Assembly (NCBI GenBank): GCA_023374025.1
Contig: SIJG01000022.1
Span: forward strand, 1,116,001-1,180,000
DNA: 64,000 bases
Source: Heterodera schachtii
Lineage: Eukaryota > Nematoda > Chromadorea > Rhabditida > Heteroderidae
Direction: 5' to 3'
Each line of letters begins with the position of its first letter. The stretch's first letter is position 1. Positions 58,379 to 64,000 of this stretch are shown here, piece after piece. A model generated the notes under the pieces. That model did not search any database and was not told where the DNA came from. It was given only the letters and a program-made list of their open reading frames with translations. The translations under genes were made by a program, and so were the position numbers.

Positions 58379-58819
58379 TCATTTGAGAAAATGGCCGATC
58401 ATTTTTGGAGATAATGATTGATGAATTGGATTGATTGATTGATGGATACATTTATTTGCTCTCTGAACTGCTCGCCTTCGTTGATTTTTTGCATCCCAAA
58501 TGCATTTTTGGATAAAATTTTATTGCAATCATTGAACAAAAATGGGTCAGGCTTTGTGGCATTTTTAACTTTTTAAAACCTCAATTTTTGGTGAAAATCT
58601 GAAAATCCGGATTCCAATAATTGCCTCATCATTTGTCACCGAAAATCGACAAAAAACTTCTTTCGTTTAGCCGAGTAATTATCTTTATCCAAAGTACACA
58701 AAACAACATACAGACATATACAATAGACATGCATAATACATATATTATGGGTGGTACAGATTCATATACATAAATCCACACATTACGGGTGGTATAACAG
58801 ATTTTCAATGATTGATCGA

Positions 58820-59505
58820 TCAGTCGCCTTGCCACTGGTGCGGTTCTTCCGGGTCTTCAGGGGGAATTGCGCTCATGAAATTGTAGCGGCACACGGGACA
58901 GTTGGTGTTGTATTTGAGCCAGCGGTACAGGCACCTTGACGGGGGGATAATGATGATGAAGCGTTGCATTTATCCGAAATCATCAAAACCAAAAATTGGA
59001 TTTTTAGGCCCCAAAAAAACCATAAAATTCCATCCTGTTTCCTAGTCAATTTCGGAGATCGAAGCGGTTCAAAACTGATCGGAACGAATTTTGCATAGTG
59101 ATCACTGATCAGAAAATGGCAAAAAGCCCAGGAAAATTGCTCGGCTTTTAGACTTGTTCAAATTCGAGGATTCATGGGTTCTAAATTGATCGGAAATTAT
59201 CCCCTCCTCCACCTGCGGTGAAATTGGTGCACACAGCCCATGGTCACACGCGTCATGTCGCTCACTTTGCTCAGGCACATCATGCACTTCTCGCGTCCCA
59301 TCGCATTGCCTGACTGAAAAATTGGCACATTTAAAAAGGGTGCCGGATTGAATCAATTAGTGTGTTAATTGCCCCCCGTCTCCACCCTCACATGTCCGGC
59401 TCGTCCAATTGCGGCACGCGCTTTCTTGGCATTTCGACGATTGATTTTGATGCTCCGTGCTCGCGCTGCTGATGCCCTTGTCCTGGCCGTTGTTGCTCTG
59501 ACCAT
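58820..59505 (-). CDS. Small RING-H2 protein, copy 1
   Basis: Exons 59392-59505, 59213-59313 and 58820-58934 (GT-AG, phases 0 and 2) encode 109 aa: a very basic Ala/Arg-rich N-terminus (MVRATTARTRASAARARSIK; NRRNAKKARAAIGRAGH), then SGNAMGREKCMMCLSKVSDM, GCVHQFHRRCLYRWLKYN and NCPVCRYNF, and an acidic Pro/Glu tail ending HQWQGD. The ligand pattern C-x2-C-x13-C-x-H-x2-H-x2-C-x10-C-x2-C is a canonical RING-H2, as in E3 ubiquitin ligases that bind E2 enzymes. The start ATG lies one base after a cag acceptor-like site, as in a trans-spliced or 5'UTR-spliced message. It is divergent from the AT-hook gene. Confidence 0.85.
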
Positions 59506-60347
59506 CCTGAAAAAGGGCACAAAATTTAGTCATTTAAAAAAGGAGAAAAAAAACTGACGAGAATTATTTATTGTACAGGAAGACGACTCGACCGATGGAG
59601 AAACAATGGAAGTGAATGCAATTGAATGAATGGATGCGTTTGGTGGGGAATTCACCGCTTAAATACGCAGAAATTTTCATAAATTTGTCAGTCGTTGTTT
59701 TCAAAAAGTATAAATTGATGAAATTTTGAGTCTTTTCCATTTTTGGTTCGAATTCATCAAATTCATTCATCTCTTCTGTCCGTTTTTGATCTTTCCCCTT
59801 TTTTGATGTTCTACCACTTTTTGAGAATTTAGGTTAGAGTTTTCGATAGAAACACTAAAGAAACTCTTAGTGTTTTTTTTTATCTTAGAGCGTTCAATAG
59901 AAAAACAAAATTGCCCTTAATGTTTTCAAAGAATTTTTAAGGCTTAGACCAAAAAAAGGTATGTAAATTTTTGCATTATTTCCGGATTTTCTTTTTCTAC
60001 GTTATTTTGGATGTAAATCTAATCTTAGAAGTGTGTCTGTATTCAGGTTCCCAACAACTCTGATTTTGAGTCTTTTCTTTTCCATTTAAAAATGTAAATC
60101 AATCTATAAATTTCCGGATAATTTTGGATGAAACTTTAACCTAAAAGGTGCCTTCAGCAGACCCCCCTCTCCCTTAAATTTTTATAGAAAATGGCATTTC
60201 AAAATTTCCTAAACTAAAATTCGTTCAATTAATTTTAGCGCTTACACATTTTCCCCCTCTCTCTCTCTCTCTCTCTCTGCTCTCTGTTGCGCTATCACAA
60301 CACAATTTCAATTCGTCAACAGCTTCTTCCCCCCTCATCGACGAGAG
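59506..60347. promoter_or_regulatory. Shared upstream region of the RING-H2 / AT-hook pair, copy 1
   Basis: 842 bp between divergent starts, with a CT dinucleotide run (60255-60278) and a conserved stretch gttgcgctatcacaacacaa (about 60287) that is repeated before the second AT-hook gene, where most of the CT run is missing. No specific promoter element is recognised. Confidence 0.4.
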
Positions 60348-61097
60348 ATGACTTCTTCAAGATCGGTGATCCCTCCCACAATTTTTATGCGCTTTTTCCA
60401 CCACCATTCATTTTTCCCCCACCTCCCCCTGTTCAGCGAACTCGTCGTACGACTTCAACTGCTGCTGCTGCTGCTGCTGGCCGTAGTCGAAGCCGTTCAA
60501 CACATACGGGTCGTCGTTCCGCGAGCAGAAGAGCAACCGGCAACAGGGCAACGGGTCGTCGTTCGCCGTCCGCCAGGAACACGTCTCGCCGAGTGTCACG
60601 CCGTGCGTCGTCCGTCAGGAACGCGTCTCGACGAGTGTCGCGCCGTGTGTCGTCCACCAGGAAAGCGTCACGCCGACGTCGCCGGATGGTGGCGCGCAAA
60701 GCGACGCCAAAGAAGCGGTCCAAGTCGGCCAAGAAGCGTGGGCGTGGACGTCCGAGAAAGCCACAGCGTGGACGGAGTGCGCGCAGAGTTGCTAGCGTCA
60801 CGCACGGAGTGTTGGATGTGCCCGGTCGTGGCCAAATGACAGAAGCTGAGCTGAGAGAAATCTTCATGGCGGGCACGGCGGGGAATGAACGTAACATAAT
60901 GATTTTTTTTTTTTTTGGCATTTTTGTTGCAGCAACAAATTTTTTATGTTTTTTCAGCGACAAACAGACCGTTGGGCGGCGGCGCGGAAGTGACGACGAC
61001 GACGAATGCCAACAACAACAACAACAGAACGACTCGCCATGGTGGGAATTCGGCCAGCAGCAGCTCCTCAAGCCTCTCAAGCAGCGGCAGTGACTGA
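60348..61097 (+). CDS. Arg/Ser-rich AT-hook protein, copy 1
   Basis: Exons 60348-60365 (MTSSRS), 60437-60890 and 60958-61097, phases 0 and 1, give 203 aa. The start exon and both its borders are conserved in the second copy. Sequence features: Ala run, RS/RR-rich repeats (SVRNASRRVSRR type), a typical AT-hook core within KKRGRGRPRKPQRG, a conserved-looking GRGQMTEAELREIFMAGTAG segment, then a low-complexity tail with Thr, Asn and Ser runs. It looks like a histone-H1/protamine-like or other nuclear DNA-binding protein; the exact family is not recognised. Confidence 0.65.
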
Positions 61098-62048
61098 ATG
61101 ACGTGACGCGTGGTACAACTACAACAACGGCATGGAGAAAAGAGGCGATCGGAATGGACGAGAATTTTTGCAGAGGATACTAATTAATTAAATCACGGAT
61201 AATTGTGCCCATCAACAGAGAGTGTGGCCCCCATTTATGTGTTGTATAATGAAATTGATCCCCCGTCAAATCCATCCGATTTGTTTGTATATGTATAATT
61301 TTCAACCAAAATGCCATCATGTGATGTTACCAATGTCTGAATATGTGCCATCTGTGTATTGTGAATGTACTAATGTAAGAATTCAATTGTGTTGTTTGAT
61401 TCAATTGTTGTTAGAAGAGATTTGATGAATCAATTAAGAAAATTAGGCACTTATCCCCAGTTTAGGTGGCCTTTATAGATTAAGTTAATCCCAAAAACTC
61501 AAATCAAAATTATTTCCGAATTTCGCACTTTTATCCGAAAAATGATTAGGTATGTTAACAAGCTAAAATTTATCACAACCCATTACAACATCAAAAAATG
61601 GGTCAGACAGTCCTGACTTATTCGGGGGGCATTTTTAAAATGGTCGAACCCTGACAAATTTTATACCATTCGAAAGCACATGATGAGTTTTAAGCCTAAA
61701 AACTGCGGATGGAGTCGAACCGATGCAATCTAATTGAAGGAATTTTTGGACCGGCTCGAAATTCGAAAAGTGGAGAAATTTGGCACTTAAATTTTTACGT
61801 AAGAATCCTCAAATCTTTGGTGAAAATCTGAACTCCAATAAATGCCTCAAAATAATACCTACAGCGAAAATCTCGACAAAAAACTTTTGTTTAACCGAGT
61901 ATCATCTTTATCCAAAGTACACAAAACAACATAACACAAAACAACATACAGAACATATACAATATACATACATAATACACATTATGGGTGGTACAGATTC
62001 ATATACATAATATTACACATTATGGTGGTACAGATTTTCATTGATGGA
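61098..62048. other. Intergenic, no gene recognised
   Basis: Probably the 3' flank of the AT-hook gene and the 3' flank of RING copy 2 (the two converge). From about 61850 it is homologous to 58640-58800 (tttatccaaagtacacaaaa...). Confidence 0.5.
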
Positions 62049-62838
62049 TCAGTCGCCTTGCCACTGGTGCGGTTCTTCCGGTTCTTCAGGGGGAATTGCG
62101 CTGATGAAATTGTAGCGGCACACGGGACAGTTGGTGTTGTATTTGAGCCAGCGGTACAGGCACCTTGACGGGGGATAATGATGATGAAGCGTTGCATTTA
62201 TCCGAAATCATCAAAATAAAAAATTGGATTGGATTTTTAGGCCCCAAAAAATCCATAAAAAATTCCATCTTCCTCAGTTTCCTAGTCAATTTCGGAGATT
62301 CGCATCGGTTCAAAACTGATCCGAACGGATTTCGAATAGTGATAAAGGCCAGGAAAACTTCTCGGCTTTTAGACTTGTTCGAATTCAGGGATCATGTGTT
62401 CAAAATTAATCGGAACGGATTTCGAATTCGGTGATCAGCAAACGCAAAAGTTCCGGAATTTGGGCCAGGAAAATTCGACTTTTAGACTTGTTCGAATTCC
62501 GGGGACCCATGGGTTCTAAATTGATCGGAATTAGTCCGTCCTCCACCTGCGGTGAAATTGGTGCACACAGCCCATGGTCACACGCGTCATGTCGCTCACT
62601 TTGCTCAGGCACATCATGCACTTCTCGCGTCCCATCGCATTGCCTGACTGAAAAATTGGCAAATTTAAAAAGGGTGCCGAATTGAATCAATTAGTGTGTT
62701 AATTGCCCTCGTCTCCCCCCTCACATGTCCGGCTCGTCCAATTGCGGCACGCGCTTTCTTGGCATTTCGACGATTGATTTTGATGCTCCGTGCTCGCGCT
62801 GCTGATGCCCTTGTCTTGGCCGTTGTTGCTCTGACCAT
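62049..62838 (-). CDS. Small RING-H2 protein, copy 2
   Basis: Exons 62725-62838, 62547-62647 and 62049-62163, the same lengths (114, 101, 115 nt) and phases as copy 1, give 109 aa. Protein differences from copy 1 are few (for example TTAKTRAS for TTARTRAS, FISA for FMSA, PEEPEEP for PEDPEEP). All eight RING ligands are kept (CMMC, C-V-H, FH, RRC, CPVC). Introns differ far more than exons, which suggests purifying selection on both copies. Confidence 0.85.
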
Positions 62839-63549
62839 CCTGAAAAAGGGCACAAAATTTAGTTCATTAAAAAAAGGAGAAAAAAAACTGACGGGAATTA
62901 TTTATTGTACAGCAGGATGAAGATTCGACCGATGGGAGAAACAATGGAAGTGAATGCAATTGAATGAATGGATGCGTTTGGTGGGAAATCCACCGCTTAA
63001 ATACGCTGAAAATTTTCATAAATTTGTCAGTCATTTTCAAAAAAGAATAAATAGGATAAATTTTAAGTTTTTTGTCCATTTTTTTTTTGTTTGAATTCAT
63101 CAAATTCACTCTTCTCTTCTGTCCATTTTCGACCACTCGTCCTTTTTTTAATTGTCCTACCATTTTTTTTTTTTGGAAATTTATCTTCGAGCTTTTAATC
63201 GAAAATTAAAGAGACCCTTACTTACTGTTTTCAAAAAATTTCGAAGGCCTACACCAAAGTAGGGTATTAGGTGAATTATTGCATAAATTCCCGAGATTTT
63301 ACTTTGTATATTATTTTGAAATGTAAATCTATCGCGACTCTGATTTCGACTCTTCCTTTTTTGGTTCAAATTCACAGAAAATGGCATTTACCGCTTTCAC
63401 TCTCTTTTAAAGTCGGCTTTATCCCTCCTAATTGAATTTTTTGCAATTAAATTTTAGCGCTTATACATTTCCCTCTCACTGCTCTCTGTTGCGCTATCAC
63501 AACACAATTCCAATTCGTCAACAGCTTCTTCCCCCCTCATCGACGAGAG

Positions 63550-64000
63550 ATGACTTCTTCAAGATCGGTGATCCCTTTCCCCTCCATTTTCCTTCCATTT
63601 TTCATCCGCTTTTTCATTCATTTTTCATCCGCTTTTTCCGCCACCATTCATTTTTCCCCCACCTCCCCCTGTTCAGCGAACTCGTCGTACGACCACCAAT
63701 GCTGCTTCAACCGCTGCTGCTGGCCGTAGTCGAAGCCGTTCAACACATACGGGCCGTCGTTCCGCGAGCAGAAGAGCAACCGGCAACAGGGCAACGGGTC
63801 GTTCGACGTCCGTCAGGAACGCGTCTCGCCGAGTGTCGCGCCGTGTGTCGTCCGTCAGGAACGCGTCTCGCCGAGTGTCTCGCGATGCGTCATCCGCCAG
63901 GAAAGCGTCACGCCGACGTCGCCGGATTGTGGCGCGCAGAGCAACGCCAAAGAAGCGGCCCAAGTCGGCCAAGAAGCGTGGACGTGGACGTCCGAGAAAG
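63550..64000 (+). CDS. Arg/Ser-rich AT-hook protein, copy 2 (runs off the window)
   Basis: Exon 1 63550-63567 (MTSSRS again) and exon 2 from 63677, with a longer intron than copy 1 containing cattcatttttcatccgctt repeats. It continues RTRRTT..., RS-rich repeats and the AT-hook region up to KKRGRGRPRK at the window end. The part with the TEAELREIF segment lies outside. Confidence 0.65.

Larger units (their letters stand above)
58600..61100. repeat. Tandem gene-pair duplication, copy 1
   Basis: RING-H2 gene plus AT-hook gene, head to head. The second copy spans about 61850 to beyond 64000. Offsets between homologous points are 3229 (RING stop), 3333 (RING start) and 3202 (AT-hook start), so indels have accumulated in the noncoding parts. 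Confidence 0.85.

Noticed and set aside
60433..61080. 215-aa antisense frame opposite the AT-hook gene
   Set aside because: It is the complement of an Arg/Ser-rich coding sequence; splice sites, AT-hook and paralogue conservation all support the plus strand.
61222..61425. 67-aa Cys-rich frame downstream of the AT-hook gene
   Set aside because: No splice context, no paralogue at the equivalent place and no domain; more likely 3' untranslated or intergenic.
62406..62690. 94-aa minus frame (IQFGTLFKFANFS...)
   Set aside because: It is an out-of-phase reading across the RING-H2 exon; the correct frame gives the eight zinc ligands.

Overview
The window reads as nuclear DNA of a nematode, most likely a plant-parasitic cyst nematode (Heteroderidae: Globodera or Heterodera). 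The grounds are AT-rich DNA, short genes with GT-AG introns often near 50-80 bp, coding exons that start 0-2 bases after an acceptor-like cag, and a multicopy F-box-like family of the kind I remember from cyst nematodes. The genus is inference; no database was consulted. Most real genes are multi-exon and do not appear as single long reading frames, so models were built by hand from splice sites and phase.

Four gene families account for the coding content. (1) An F-box-like family: eight copies plus fragments, five exons each. Two copies are intact by inspection: 47758-50680 (+, 423 aa) and 55738-58378 (+, 355 aa). Copies at 2682-3897, 42098-43680, 44780-46534 (all -), 5057-6724 and 13261-15538 (+), and 38080-39977 (-) carry frameshifts, stops or deletions. 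(2) A complete seven-exon phosphatidylinositol transfer protein (PITP) gene at 51468-55050 (-), 287 aa. Its last two exons also occur as passengers at 16085-16750 and 36866-37531. (3) Two head-to-head pairs of a small RING-H2 protein gene (58820-59505 and 62049-62838, -) and an Arg/Ser-rich AT-hook protein gene (60348-61097 and 63550-64000, +), duplicated in tandem. The second AT-hook copy runs off the window. (4) Broken copies of what looks like a stand-alone M41 (FtsH-type) metallopeptidase domain with an HELGH motif, at 7400-10451 (-) and inside every copy of a tandem unit.

Layout: 0.8-10.5 kb, F-box pseudogenes, small transposons and the M41-like cluster; 11-18.4 kb, RING and F-box fragments, a PITP tail fragment, a tandem repeat and the 3' end of an env-bearing LTR element; 18.4-25.2 kb, three copies of a ~2.3 kb composite unit; 25.2-35.7 kb, a 30-bp minisatellite, a 2.81 kb tandem duplication and a palindrome centred near 31.4 kb; 36.3-40.1 kb, an inverted copy of the 13.1-16.9 kb segment; 40-64 kb, the better preserved gene region.

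The most unusual content is repetitive. At least twelve short non-autonomous elements are bounded by exact or near-exact 8-bp target duplications (hAT-like), several with empty sites visible in paralogous DNA. Many share a palindromic core carrying ...GGTATCATTCGAAAGC..., flanked by inverted arrays of short GC-rich words that differ between elements (gggccc-, ggccgaa-, ggcgcc- types; possibly also tcgacag- and cgctgag-type arrays). They sit in introns, in each other, in a tRNA-like sequence and at the edges of the large duplications.
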